From: CAZYFH01 sp965249175
GTDB taxonomy: Bacteria > Acidobacteriota > Vicinamibacteria > Vicinamibacterales > UBA8438
Assembly (NCBI GenBank): GCA_965249175.1
Contig: OZ252227.1
Coordinates: forward strand, 1,426,001-1,490,000
Direction: 5' to 3'
Length of the DNA: 64,000 nt
Of the stretch, positions 17,738 to 26,370 are shown piece after piece. The notes below the pieces were generated by a model. It ran no database searches. It worked only from the letters and a program-made list of their open reading frames with translations, and was not told the origin of the DNA. The stretch's first letter is position 1. Every line of letters starts with the position of its first letter. The translations under genes were made by a program, and so were the position numbers.

Positions 17738-18781
17738 TCAAGATACGGGGGGGATGCTCCCGGACGCGCTCACGCGTATGCGATATAGCCCGGTACGCGC
17801 CGTCATATAGAGTGTGCGCCCGTCGTCGCCCCACGCGGCATTGGCCGGCACCTCCGTTGGCTTGATCGTGCCGAGGTGCCGCCCCTCGGGGGTGATCACC
17901 CAGACGCCGCCGGGGCCGGTCGCCCATAGGTTGCCGTCGTCGTCCACCTTCAGCCCATCGGCCGCCCCCGGCTCCTCCGAGCTGCTGGCGTCCAGCAGCA
18001 CCTCTCCACTGCCCAGCGAGCCGTCGGCCGCCAGGTCGTACACCATCCACAGATTGGCCATGCTGTCGGCCACGTAGAGACGCGACTCGTCGGGTGACAG
18101 CGCGATGCCGTTGGGTCCCTGCAGATCAGCAAGCAGCGTCACGGTGCCGTCGGGGTCGAGACGGTAGATCCCGTTGACATCCTGCGCCCGATCTTCCGGG
18201 CTCGGCAGTCCGTATGGCGGATCGGTGAAATAGAGCGACCCGTTGGTGTGGTAGGCGAGGTCGTTTGGGCTGCTGAACCGGCCACCCTCGTAGCTGTCGA
18301 CGACGACGCTCCGCGTGCCGTCGGCACTCACCTGAGAGATGCGACCGCCGAAGTGCTCGGTGAAGACGATGTCGCCGTTCGGGCCGACCGTGATCCCGTT
18401 CGAGCCGGAGAGTCCGCCGCCTTCGCTGTCACCTTCGAAGACCGGATTGAGGAAGTCGCTCACCTCGCCGTCGGGCGTCCACTTGATGATGGCGTTGTTG
18501 GGAATGTCGCTGAAGAGCAAGAACGGACCTCCCGCCTCGACCCACACCGGACCCTCGGTGAACGCGAATCCGCCCGCGAGGTGCTCGATGACGGCGTCCA
18601 CGGGGACGAGCGCATCGAACGCGGGATCGAGCCGCTCGATCACGCCGGCGCTCGGCTGGCTGTCAGCCGCGGGCATCGCGTCGGATGTCGCCTCGGGCAT
18701 CGGCGCCTCAGTCGGCTCCGTCGCTCCGCCACACGAGACCGCCAGTATCACGACCGCCAGCAGCATCCACGTTCGTCTCAC
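17738..18781 (-). CDS. SMP-30/gluconolactonase-like beta-propeller lipoprotein
   Basis: 347 aa from GTG 18781 with AAGGGGGG upstream (ATG 18838 would add 19 residues). Signal ending AVSC suggests a lipoprotein, followed by a Ser/Pro/Glu-rich linker to about residue 50. The six-bladed propeller has FTEGPVWV (metal-ligand Glu), SGSNGITVGP, SSPNDLAYH, LQGPNGIALSPDE and YVADS, all typical of the gluconolactonase/luciferin-regenerating family with Ca2+ or Zn2+ in the central channel. It probably opens a sugar lactone or similar ester at the cell surface. Convergent with CHEGNY copy 1, separated by the palindromic repeat. Confidence 0.85.
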   Translation of the reverse strand: MRRTWMLLAVVILAVSCGGATEPTEAPMPEATSDAMPAADSQPSAGVIERLDPAFDALVPVDAVIEHLAGGFAFTEGPVWVEAGGPFLLFSDIPNNAIIKWTPDGEVSDFLNPVFEGDSEGGGLSGSNGITVGPNGDIVFTEHFGGRISQVSADGTRSVVVDSYEGGRFSSPNDLAYHTNGSLYFTDPPYGLPSPEDRAQDVNGIYRLDPDGTVTLLADLQGPNGIALSPDESRLYVADSMANLWMVYDLAADGSLGSGEVLLDASSSEEPGAADGLKVDDDGNLWATGPGGVWVITPEGRHLGTIKPTEVPANAAWGDDGRTLYMTARTGLYRIRVSASGSIPPVS

Positions 18782-18885
18782 GGTGCCCCCCTTTGTGTCG
18801 AATTGCGCTCGTAGAGAATACGTCGAATCGTCACGCATGAGCCCACCCCCCGGGTGCTATGATTCAGCTCACTGAAGGGAGCGCC

Positions 18886-19407
18886 ATGCCGCACTCGAGC
18901 AACGTTCTCCGTTGGCACCGAATCGCGCGCCATCTCACAGTTGCACTGACGCTCGTGGTTGGGAGTCTCGCGACTGTGGCTGCCCAGGACGATGACGATG
19001 ACGATGTGGTCACCCGTGGCGCGGCCATCGGCGATTCACCGGTCGTCAGTCTGGCCGACGCCGCGCGCAACGCCGATGCCTACGCTGACCGGTCGGTGAT
19101 TCTCGAGGGCCAGGTCGTCAAGGCGTGCCAGAACAAGGGCTGCTGGTTGGAGCTGGTGCCCGACGGGGCCGAACGGGGCGTTCGTGTCACGTTCAAGGAC
19201 TACGGCTTCTTCGTGCCAAAAGACTCGGCCGGCCACGCGGCCCGGTTGGAAGGCACGTTCGAGAGCAACGTCTTCTCAAAGGCTGACGCCGACCACCTGA
19301 TCGCCGAGGGAGTGGCGCTGACGCGGAACCCCGACGGCACGGCGACCGAGCTGAGCTTTGTCGCAGCGGGCGTTGAGCTGCGGCCGGCGGCGGCTGGCGG
19401 CCAGTAA
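18886..19407 (+). CDS. DUF4920 secreted protein
   Basis: 173 aa; ATG 18886 with GAAGGGAGC upstream. Signal to TVAAQ, then an acidic run of seven Asp. CQNKGCWLELV and RVTFKDYGFFVPKDSAG are hallmark segments of DUF4920, an OB-fold-like periplasmic family often found near redox and heme proteins. The CxxxxC pair may bind a metal or form a disulfide. A TATGAT at 18858 could be its -10 element. Divergent from the SMP-30 gene. Confidence 0.8.
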   Translation: MPHSSNVLRWHRIARHLTVALTLVVGSLATVAAQDDDDDDVVTRGAAIGDSPVVSLADAARNADAYADRSVILEGQVVKACQNKGCWLELVPDGAERGVRVTFKDYGFFVPKDSAGHAARLEGTFESNVFSKADADHLIAEGVALTRNPDGTATELSFVAAGVELRPAAAGGQ

Positions 19408-19475
19408 TCCTGCGCGCGGGCAGCAACGTCTCGCGGCCGGCTCGTTGCTTCGGCGCGCACGCCCAAGGGGACGGC

Positions 19476-20501
19476 TCAGCGCGACCCTTGCGCCGCCCGT
19501 TCCTCCTGCACTCGCTCCCCGGCCAGGATCCCCGCCATGCCTATGTTCCCCTCATGGCAGGCGTATTCGAAGAGCGTGTCCTGGCTTCTCGACATCGGGA
19601 CCATCGCGGTCCACGGTCGGGTCCAGATGGTCGAATCGGTCACCGTGATTGCGTATGCCAGCGTCTCGGGCCCGGCGAGCGTGAACCGCTCGATGAGATG
19701 CAGGTTGTCGGATGCGCCGCGATACCCGCTCTTCGGCGAGTAGTTCGTCGTCTCGACCACCAGCGTGTCGCCGTCCCAATGCCCGCGCGAATCGCCGTGC
19801 CACTGCCGGATGGCGCGCTCGACATGGGGATGATCGCTGATGGGAATCACCCGGGCGTCATGAATCATCTCGCCCAGCATCACGACGGCGTCCGGCGTTT
19901 GGAAGATCTGGTAGTAGCTGTTGTAGCCGGCGCCCAGACCGCCGACGCGCGGGATCCCGTATGTGATGCAACGAACCTGGCGGCTCAGGTCTTCGGGCCC
20001 ATCGGCGGGACGGGCCTCGCGGTGTTCCCTGGCGGCCACCTGTCGCCGCTCGGCCGCCGCGGTCGTCGGCGGCAGCTTCCCGTCGGCCGGGTCGGTAATC
20101 AGGGACGTGCGGTTGTCGAAGTCGCGGTCCACCATCCACACTGAGCTGTAGTTGCCCGTGCCGCCGTCGCGCGAGACATTGCGTTCGATGTTGGCCAGGA
20201 CGGCGTTGAAGACGCCGTCGCCGAAGGCGGCGTCGTCGGCGCCGCCGAAGAGCCGCCCGGCCGATTCCCGCAGCGCCGCGACCTCTTCGTCGGTGAACGA
20301 CGCCTTGCCGGCAAGCGAATCCGGTCGCTCCAGTGGGGTCGCGCTGTTGTTGGCCCACACGCCTTGCAGGTCGGGACGGCCATCGGGCATTCGTGGCGCC
20401 GTCCAGCTGTCGTCGGACGATTGGCCGGCGGCCAGCGCTGGCAGCAGCACGGTCAGACCAACCACGACAATGAGCGAGTGCATGCGATGGTGACGCATCA
20501 T
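19476..20501 (-). CDS. CHEGNY-family secreted protein, copy 2
   Basis: 341 aa from ATG 20501 (a second ATG follows immediately); GGGAGGT lies upstream. Signal to ALAAGQ. Same blocks as copy 1: PDLQGVW, TPLERP, RTSLITDPADGKLPP, YYQIFQTPDAVV, GDSRGHWDGDTLVVET, WTRPWTAMVPM, ACHEGNIGM. The IIPLDGRPH block is altered to VIPISDHPH. Just two mature Cys (VRCITYG, ACHEGN). Convergent with DUF4920. Confidence 0.85.
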   Translation of the reverse strand: MMRHHRMHSLIVVVGLTVLLPALAAGQSSDDSWTAPRMPDGRPDLQGVWANNSATPLERPDSLAGKASFTDEEVAALRESAGRLFGGADDAAFGDGVFNAVLANIERNVSRDGGTGNYSSVWMVDRDFDNRTSLITDPADGKLPPTTAAAERRQVAAREHREARPADGPEDLSRQVRCITYGIPRVGGLGAGYNSYYQIFQTPDAVVMLGEMIHDARVIPISDHPHVERAIRQWHGDSRGHWDGDTLVVETTNYSPKSGYRGASDNLHLIERFTLAGPETLAYAITVTDSTIWTRPWTAMVPMSRSQDTLFEYACHEGNIGMAGILAGERVQEERAAQGSR

Positions 20502-20617
20502 GATCTCAAGGACCTCCCGTCCGCGCGCGGCCCATTATGGAGCTACGACCCTGTGAAACGCTAGAATCCCTACCTCACATGACGCAGCCCCGTCTAGCAA
20601 CCAAACGGAGATGATCG

Positions 20618-21313
20618 ATGGACACGCAACGCTTTCTGATCACCGGCGGTAGCCAGGGCATCGGGGCAGCCCTCGTCGCCCTCGCGCGCACCGCCGGGCA
20701 CGAGGTTGTGTTCACGGGTCGGAACGAGTCGCGCATCGCCGAGGTCGCGGCCGACACCGGTGCGCACGGGTTCCGCGCCGACGTGTCTGATGGCGGCGAC
20801 AACGCGCGCACCGTCGACGTCTGTCGCGAGCGGATGGGCGGGGTCGACGTCCTCGTCAACAACGCCGCGTTCGGGTACATCGCCGGCGCTGGCGAGATCG
20901 ACATGGCGTCGATGCACGCGCTGTTCGAGACCAATGTGTTCGGCCTCGTCGATCTCACCAATCGGGTCGTGCCGCTGCTCAAAGCGCAGCAGGGCGGGGC
21001 CATCGTCAACATCGCCTCGACCTCCGGCATGAAGGGACAGAAGGGCGGCACCGTCTACGCGGGGAGCAAGTGGGCGGTGCGTGGGATCAGCCAGTGCTGG
21101 CAGGCGGAGCTTCGGCCGCACGGCATTCGGGTGACCTGCGTCTGCCCGTCCGAGGTCCAGACCGACTGGATGGGCCGGACCGGCCGCAACAACCCTAACA
21201 AGCTCTATGCGGCTGATATTGCCGAGACGATCATGGCGGTCCTCGCGATGCCCCCGCGGGCTCTCTGGCCCGAGCTCGCGGTATTTGCGAACAACCCATG
21301 GAAGGAGGACTGA
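20618..21313 (+). CDS. Short-chain dehydrogenase/reductase (SDR)
   Basis: 231 aa, cytosolic. TGGSQGIG dinucleotide loop at residues 9-16, NNAA at about 85, catalytic Ser in NIASTSG and YAGSKWA (Tyr-x-x-x-Lys). The classical SDR length and motifs are complete. The Arg in TGRNES favours NADPH. Substrate unknown. GGAGA precedes the ATG. Divergent from CHEGNY copy 2 and followed by the cytochrome gene 155 bp downstream. Confidence 0.9.
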   Translation: MDTQRFLITGGSQGIGAALVALARTAGHEVVFTGRNESRIAEVAADTGAHGFRADVSDGGDNARTVDVCRERMGGVDVLVNNAAFGYIAGAGEIDMASMHALFETNVFGLVDLTNRVVPLLKAQQGGAIVNIASTSGMKGQKGGTVYAGSKWAVRGISQCWQAELRPHGIRVTCVCPSEVQTDWMGRTGRNNPNKLYAADIAETIMAVLAMPPRALWPELAVFANNPWKED

Positions 21314-21468
21314 CATCCAACGGGCGTTGGATTCGGCGCAAGATGTTCCGCTTGCGGCACTTGGGCCGATGTGGTACAAGTCGCGGTGGCATGGTGTACT
21401 CGTGCCGGTGCCAATTGCAACGGCGTGTTGTTCGTGCCCGGAGTGACCGTGGCAGGGGGAGCCCACTG

Positions 21469-22800
21469 ATGAAGAGTCCAAATTCAAGTCCATGTTCATG
21501 GCTCGTGGCAGTGACGATGCTCGTCGCCCTTGCGATAACGGCGCCCGCGTCCGCGGGCGAGAACGACAGCGACGTGACCTACTACAAGGACGTCCTGCCG
21601 ATCATGCAGGAGAACTGTCAGACCTGCCATCGGCCGTCCGGTGAGAACATCAGCGGCCTCATCGCGCCGATGTCGTTCATGGACTACACGGAAACGCGGC
21701 CGTGGGCGCGCGCGATTGCCCGCAAGGTTGAAGCGCGTGAGATGCCGCCCTGGTTCGCTTCGGCGCCGAAGGGCGTCTTCGCGAACGAGCGTGGCCTGAC
21801 CGAGGACGAGATCGACACGCTCGTCAATTGGGTCGACGAAGGCGCACCCGCCGGCGACAAGGCCGATGCCCCACCAGCCATCGAGTGGGCCGAAACGGCC
21901 AACGACGGTTGGACGTACGGCACACCCGACTTCGTCGTCAAGATGCCGGAGCCGTATCACATCGAGGACGACGTCTACGACCTCAACATCACGTTCTACA
22001 CGAAGCTGACCGAAGCCGACCTCCCCGCGGATACCTGGGTGAGAGGCTGGGAGTTCAGGACCGGCGACAACCGGGTGACCCACCACATGTGCTCGTCCGT
22101 CATCCCGCCCGGCGCGCAGGTGCGGGCCGACGGAAGCGCCGTCGAAGGCGAGGGCGCCGATGTGGCCGGGAGCGCCTTGCTGAGCTGTGTGGCCGAGGGC
22201 GGCGAGTCGGGCCTTCTGCCGGAGGGGTATGGCGTCTTGATCGAGAAGGGCTCGATGATCTCGTTCAACATGCACTACCACAAGGAACCGGCCGCTGGGT
22301 CGGCGGTCACGAGCGAGGCCGAGATTGGGTTCTTCCTGGCTAAGGGACCGGTGCGGCACAAGGTCATCAACGACTCGCTTGCCAACCGCGGATTCTCGAT
22401 TCCGCCGAACCATGCCAACTACCGCGTCGGGTCGTCGCGGGTCCTCGAGAAGGACACGCGCGTGTTGACGCTCTGGCCCCACGCGCACACGCGCGCGGTC
22501 GCGGCGCGCTACACGGCGTTCTATCCCGACGGCACCGAGGAGCTGCTGCTCGACGTGCCGAACTACGACCAGGGGTGGCAGGTCACGTATAAGTACAAAG
22601 AGCCAAAGTTGCTCCCGAAGGGAACGCGCATCGACGTCGACTTCTGGTACGACAACACGCCCGAGCGCGCCGCGCGCCAGGAGTTCGACTCGAACCGATT
22701 CGTCGGCCACGGGCCGCGCACCGACGACGAAATGTCTCTTGGGTTCATCGGTTACGCAGAGGTGGAGCCCACCGCGGCGTCGACCGACAACGACAACTAG
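21469..22800 (+). CDS. Periplasmic c-type cytochrome with monooxygenase-like C-terminal part
   Basis: 443 aa; ATG 21469 follows AGGGGGAGC. Signal to APASAG. One heme c site, CQTCH, in the N-terminal 120 residues, followed by the stretch ARAIARKVEAREMPPWF and LTEDEIDTLVNWVDEGAP, which is typical of this cytochrome type. The C-terminal 300 residues contain several His-rich strands (THHMCSS, NMHYHKEP, LWPHAHTRAV) that resemble the two-domain copper ascorbate-dependent monooxygenase (PHM-like) fold. A redox enzyme joining heme and perhaps copper is inferred; the copper part rests on pattern only. It ends in a hairpin terminator. Confidence 0.8.
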   Translation: MKSPNSSPCSWLVAVTMLVALAITAPASAGENDSDVTYYKDVLPIMQENCQTCHRPSGENISGLIAPMSFMDYTETRPWARAIARKVEAREMPPWFASAPKGVFANERGLTEDEIDTLVNWVDEGAPAGDKADAPPAIEWAETANDGWTYGTPDFVVKMPEPYHIEDDVYDLNITFYTKLTEADLPADTWVRGWEFRTGDNRVTHHMCSSVIPPGAQVRADGSAVEGEGADVAGSALLSCVAEGGESGLLPEGYGVLIEKGSMISFNMHYHKEPAAGSAVTSEAEIGFFLAKGPVRHKVINDSLANRGFSIPPNHANYRVGSSRVLEKDTRVLTLWPHAHTRAVAARYTAFYPDGTEELLLDVPNYDQGWQVTYKYKEPKLLPKGTRIDVDFWYDNTPERAARQEFDSNRFVGHGPRTDDEMSLGFIGYAEVEPTAASTDNDN

Positions 22801-22839
22801 TGTCCTAGCGGCGCGCGCCGCCGCGTCGTTCCGATTCAC

Positions 22840-22874
22840 GAGGGCGGGGTGCAATGGCCCCGCCCTTCGCTTTT
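22840..22874 (+). terminator. Intrinsic terminator after the cytochrome gene
   Basis: Nine-to-ten base-pair GC stem (AGGGCGGGG / CCCCGCCCT) with an 8-nt loop, followed by TTCGCTTTT. An ATG inside the loop (22854) is in frame with the next gene, but is unlikely to be its start for this reason. Confidence 0.65.
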
Positions 22875-22877
22875 GGC

Positions 22878-24086
22878 ATGCATCACGGACGGTTGACCCT
22901 CGGCGGCCACGTCGTCGCGGCAGTGTTGTTCTCCGGCGCGGCTGGCGCGCAGGCGCCACAGCCGACCGACGGAGTCGACGGACTGCTGCACGCCGCGCTC
23001 ACCCTGGACGCCCAGAACATCGACATCGCCTTTGCGCCGGATCTGGCGGCCGGGACCCAGGGCCGCGCGCTGCTCGCCGGCCAGCTCGGCGCGCGCGTGC
23101 GCGTCGGCACGCTCGAGGGGCATCGGGCATTGCGTCTCGGCTCGATCGCCCCGGATCTCACACCGCCGCCGGCGCCCGCGCCTTCGACCAGTGACGACGA
23201 CGACGTCGTCGTCGACACCTCGGAAGACGAAGAGCCCGACGCTGACGAGGCAACCGACGACGAGCCGGAGCGTGCCGGTCCGACGACGCCGCGATACGAG
23301 CTGTGGCTCGTGCGCCAGTCACCGGGGTGGACGCTGGAGGCCCACGCGAGCGACGGCGTGGCCGTTCACGACATCCCACTGGGCCACCGTGCAACGGAGA
23401 CGCCGTCGCCGCAGTTCACCGCGTCGGTCTCCGCGACGGCGGCCGAAGCGGGCCGTCTCGTGCTGCGCTGGGGTCGCCACGCGTGGAGCACTGACTTCCG
23501 CTTCGAGGAGCTCCCACGCCCGCCGCGCCGGCCGCGGGTGTCCGGCCGTGGACAGGAGCGAGAGGCCGACACCGATACGACGGACATCGCGCGCCGTAAC
23601 ATGCTCGCCGAACGGAACGAGACGGCGGTCGTTCTGGCGAATGGCGCGCGGGTCGGCGTCCTCTATTGGAAGGGGATCGATGTGGAGGACGAGGACTTTG
23701 GGCACCTGTCCCAGACCGTCGATGGCGCAGTCGTCCAGCTGATTCGAGCAGCGCCGCCACGCCTCAGGACCGACGTCACGCTTCGATTCGGCGAGACGGC
23801 GCTGTCCACCGGCAATCTGGCCGCGGGGTTCCCGGGCGTGTATGCGGTCTGGCTGCGCAAGGTCGCAGACGGGTGGCGCTTTGTGTTCAACAACGAAGCG
23901 GACTCGTGGGGAACGCAGCACAACCCGTCGTTCGATGCGGCGGAGGTCGATGCCGAGTATTCACGGTCCGACGCGTCGTTTCGACCGCTCGGCGTCACGC
24001 TGGTGCCGGTCGGCGGCGCCGGCGGCCGGTTGGTCGTGCACTGGGGCCCGCACGCATGGGCCGCGGACTTCGTTGTCACCGACTAG
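22878..24086 (+). CDS. DUF2911-like secreted protein with internal duplication
   Basis: 402 aa from ATG 22878, chosen over 22854, which lies in the terminator loop. Signal to AAGAQ. A first unit (about residues 40-210) is split by an acidic spacer (DDDDVVVDTSEDEEPDADE) and ends RLVLRWGRHAWSTDF; a second (about 235-402) ends RLVVHWGPHAWAADF. Both also share a WL-R-x-x-x-GW strand. The second, with FNNEADSWGTQHNP, resembles DUF2911. So it looks like a tandem duplication of one beta-sandwich domain. Function unknown. Its stop codon lies in the left arm of the inverted-repeat element. Confidence 0.65.
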   Translation: MHHGRLTLGGHVVAAVLFSGAAGAQAPQPTDGVDGLLHAALTLDAQNIDIAFAPDLAAGTQGRALLAGQLGARVRVGTLEGHRALRLGSIAPDLTPPPAPAPSTSDDDDVVVDTSEDEEPDADEATDDEPERAGPTTPRYELWLVRQSPGWTLEAHASDGVAVHDIPLGHRATETPSPQFTASVSATAAEAGRLVLRWGRHAWSTDFRFEELPRPPRRPRVSGRGQEREADTDTTDIARRNMLAERNETAVVLANGARVGVLYWKGIDVEDEDFGHLSQTVDGAVVQLIRAAPPRLRTDVTLRFGETALSTGNLAAGFPGVYAVWLRKVADGWRFVFNNEADSWGTQHNPSFDAAEVDAEYSRSDASFRPLGVTLVPVGGAGGRLVVHWGPHAWAADFVVTD

Positions 24087-24249
24087 TGGACTCTAACAGC
24101 GATCTGTGGAGTGAGGTCCGAGCCGCGTCGGACCGGCTGGCAAGGTGTGACGAGGGAGCATATCGGGCATATGTGACCGAGGAACACCGCTGCCAGGCGG
24201 TCCGTCCCGGCCGGAGATCGCTCTACAGATCGCTGTTACAGTCCACTAG
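24083..24249. mobile_element. MITE-like element with 29-bp inverted repeats
   Basis: Arms 24083-24111 and 24221-24249 are inverted copies with two mismatches (27/29), beginning CTAGTGGACT and containing AACAGCGATCTGT. The interior of about 110 bp has no gene and a small hairpin (GGTCCG...CGGACC). CTAG at both ends may be a target duplication. The left CTAG contains the stop of the preceding gene. Size and structure fit a non-autonomous transposon remnant. Confidence 0.65.
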
Positions 24250-24275
24250 CATCGTCACCACAAGAAAGGACCAGC

Positions 24276-24584
24276 GTGCCGAACTCGCCTCCAAAGAGCG
24301 CCGTGGAGCTGGTGATGGAGCGGCTCAAGCAGCAGGACGCCGCGTCCGGTGTCGACGCGGCTCCGCTGACCGAGGCCCAGACCTCGGCGATTGCCGAGGC
24401 GAGGCGCGCGTACGACGCAGGCGTCGCCGAGTGCCGCATCCTGCGCGACTCGGCGCTGCGGACCACCTTCGACCCCGAGGCACTCCAGGGACTCGACGCG
24501 AACTACCGGCGAGACCTGGCTCGGTTGACCACGGATCGCGACCGCAAGATCGATAAGATTCGGGGCGCGCCCGACGCGCGCTAG
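24276..24584 (+). CDS. Small helical conserved-type protein
   Basis: 102 aa from GTG 24276 with AAGAAAGGACC upstream. Almost wholly helical and charged: SAVELVMERLKQQDAA, then LTEAQTSAIAEARRAYDAGVAE and a terminal coil YRRDLARLTTDRDRKIDKIR. No Cys, signal or membrane segment. I do not recognise a function. Its TAG stop and that of the facing gene share the tetramer CTAG (24581-24584). Confidence 0.65.
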   Translation: MPNSPPKSAVELVMERLKQQDAASGVDAAPLTEAQTSAIAEARRAYDAGVAECRILRDSALRTTFDPEALQGLDANYRRDLARLTTDRDRKIDKIRGAPDAR

Positions 24585-25684
24585 TCGTCCCGGTGCGCCG
24601 TGAGTGCCAGCACCGCATAGGCGGTCGCGGCATCGCGCATAAAACGCCCTCGGTCGGACGCCGGGTCATGTTGTCGGTTGAGGGACGAGGCTGGCCACGA
24701 TCCGTCCGGGCTCTGATTCCGCTCGAGCCACTCCAGACCGCGCGCGATCGCTGCCTGTGCTCGCGGCTGGCCTGCCGTCCGCAGCGCCAGCGTGACGAGA
24801 CCGGTGGCATAGCCGTCACTCGTCTGGTCGACGGCTGTCTCGTCGCGTCGCTCCCACGACCCCAACGTCGACAGGCTCCAGCCACCGTCGGGCCGCTGCC
24901 GACCGACGACGTCGTCGATGATCGCCGATTGCTGCTCGAAGGTCAGCGTTCCGGGGAGTGCGGTTTCGGCCCAGACCGCCATCACGCGAGTGAAGGGAGG
25001 CTCGGCGTCGACCCGCCGCTTGAGATAGTCGCGGAGGCGCGCGACGTGGTCCCGAATCTCCGGACGCGCGCGGTACCCATCCGGTGCCAGACCGACCGCG
25101 ACGGCGGCCAGCGCGGCCCCATGGTAGGTCCCCTCATCCGATTCCCACGGCGCCAGGTTGAAGTGCAGCCACGGCCACGCACCCTCCGCCAGCCCGCTCG
25201 TCTCCTGCAGCGCCCAGAGGTGATCGAATGCCCGTGCTGCCGTCTTGCTCAGCGTGCTACTCCCCGAATCACGCCTGGCGAGGATGAGCGCGTTGAAGAT
25301 GGCTTCCGTCCCGCGGGATTCGCTGGTCTTGGGTGACCCGTAGCGCTCGTCGGTGTAGAACGGCCCGATCTCACTCCAGTGTGTGACCCGCGCCGTCACG
25401 CTCGTCAGGAGCGTCCGCTCGTGTTGGGTCGGTGTGTCCGCGGCGTCGCCGGAACGCAGCATCGGCCTGGCGAGGCCGTAGGGTCCCGTCGTGTGGCACG
25501 AGATGCAGAACGTCCCTCGCTCGCGCGCGGCGGTCTCCCAGCCGGACCACCATTCGAGACGCTGGTCGAGGTAGGCGGCGGCGGCCTGCGGGTCCCACGC
25601 CGCGGGATCATCGCTTTGGGCGTAGACGGTTGCCGCACCTAGCATGCCGCACGTCGTCATCACCGCGAGAGTCAGCTTCTTCAT
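24581..25684 (-). CDS. Alpha-toroid (squalene-hopene-cyclase-like) c-type cytochrome
   Basis: 367 aa, signal to TVYAQ. A single CxxCH heme site, CISCH, sits near residue 60, before an alpha/alpha-barrel of the terpene cyclase/prenyltransferase repeat type: RQRPDGGWSLSTLGSW and NQSPDGSWPASSLN are QW-like repeats. Cyclases are not hemoproteins, so this is a heme-bearing toroid with a probable electron-transfer or binding role. Its ATG is 1 bp after the stop of the P460 gene, so the two are translated as a pair. The catalytic DxDD motif of squalene-hopene cyclase is not seen. Confidence 0.75.
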   Translation of the reverse strand: MKKLTLAVMTTCGMLGAATVYAQSDDPAAWDPQAAAAYLDQRLEWWSGWETAARERGTFCISCHTTGPYGLARPMLRSGDAADTPTQHERTLLTSVTARVTHWSEIGPFYTDERYGSPKTSESRGTEAIFNALILARRDSGSSTLSKTAARAFDHLWALQETSGLAEGAWPWLHFNLAPWESDEGTYHGAALAAVAVGLAPDGYRARPEIRDHVARLRDYLKRRVDAEPPFTRVMAVWAETALPGTLTFEQQSAIIDDVVGRQRPDGGWSLSTLGSWERRDETAVDQTSDGYATGLVTLALRTAGQPRAQAAIARGLEWLERNQSPDGSWPASSLNRQHDPASDRGRFMRDAATAYAVLALTAHRDD

Positions 25685-25685
25685 A

Positions 25686-26288
25686 TCAGAACCCCGGCTT
25701 GAGGGTGCCCTTTTCGCGCGCGACCTCTAGCAGCGTCGGATAGAACTGCACGAACGTCCGCTCCACGGCGGTGTGCTCGGTATGACACTCGATGCACGGA
25801 GCTACTTGCGCGCCGGCCAGCGGTGTGGCGACGTCCGCCAGTGATTGCGCCGTGCCGAAGTCGTAGAACGCCCACCCGTCCGCAAACCGGTCGTCTTTTA
25901 CTTCCGCTTCGAGCGCGACGAGGTCGGACTGGAATTGTCCGGTCCCCGTGATGGCGCCCTCGCTGCTGGACTGCCGGATCTCGAGGACAAACATCGTCTC
26001 GTCGGGCCACCTGCCCGTCTCCATGAACCCTCGATACGACGACGGGTTCACGAACACGTTCTGGAAGAGCTGCGGCTGCGCGTCACCCGGCGGCTGATAG
26101 CTCATGTTCAAGCTCGAGCTGAGGAACTGCCACTCACGGTAGTGCGTCGGGCGGTTCAGGTTCGTCCCATCGCGAAAGCTGGGCCCACCCCGAGGCTCTT
26201 GGGCCCAGGCGGTCAACGACAACAGGATTGCGATGGAGAGGCACGCGGCGCACGCCAGGAATGTCGTCTTCGTTGTGTTGGTCTGCAT
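25686..26288 (-). CDS. Cytochrome P460 family protein
   Basis: 200 aa from ATG 26288 with CGGAGC upstream; signal to LTAWAQ. YREWQFLSSSLNMSY, FQNVFVNPSSYRGFMETGRWPDETMFVLE and GWAFYDFG are the conserved P460 fold, and CIECH near residue 163 is the heme c site. P460 cytochromes oxidise hydroxylamine or detoxify NO, using a heme with a lysine cross-link; the Lys at KDDRFADGW could be that residue, but this needs a structural alignment. First gene of a pair with the toroid cytochrome. Confidence 0.85.
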   Translation of the reverse strand: MQTNTTKTTFLACAACLSIAILLSLTAWAQEPRGGPSFRDGTNLNRPTHYREWQFLSSSLNMSYQPPGDAQPQLFQNVFVNPSSYRGFMETGRWPDETMFVLEIRQSSSEGAITGTGQFQSDLVALEAEVKDDRFADGWAFYDFGTAQSLADVATPLAGAQVAPCIECHTEHTAVERTFVQFYPTLLEVAREKGTLKPGF

Positions 26289-26370
26289 CGAGAGCGCTCC
26301 GTTGAGGTGTGGCGGACGCACGTATTACATCACACTCACGCCGGCGCTCACGGCGGGAGCCAACGTCTTG

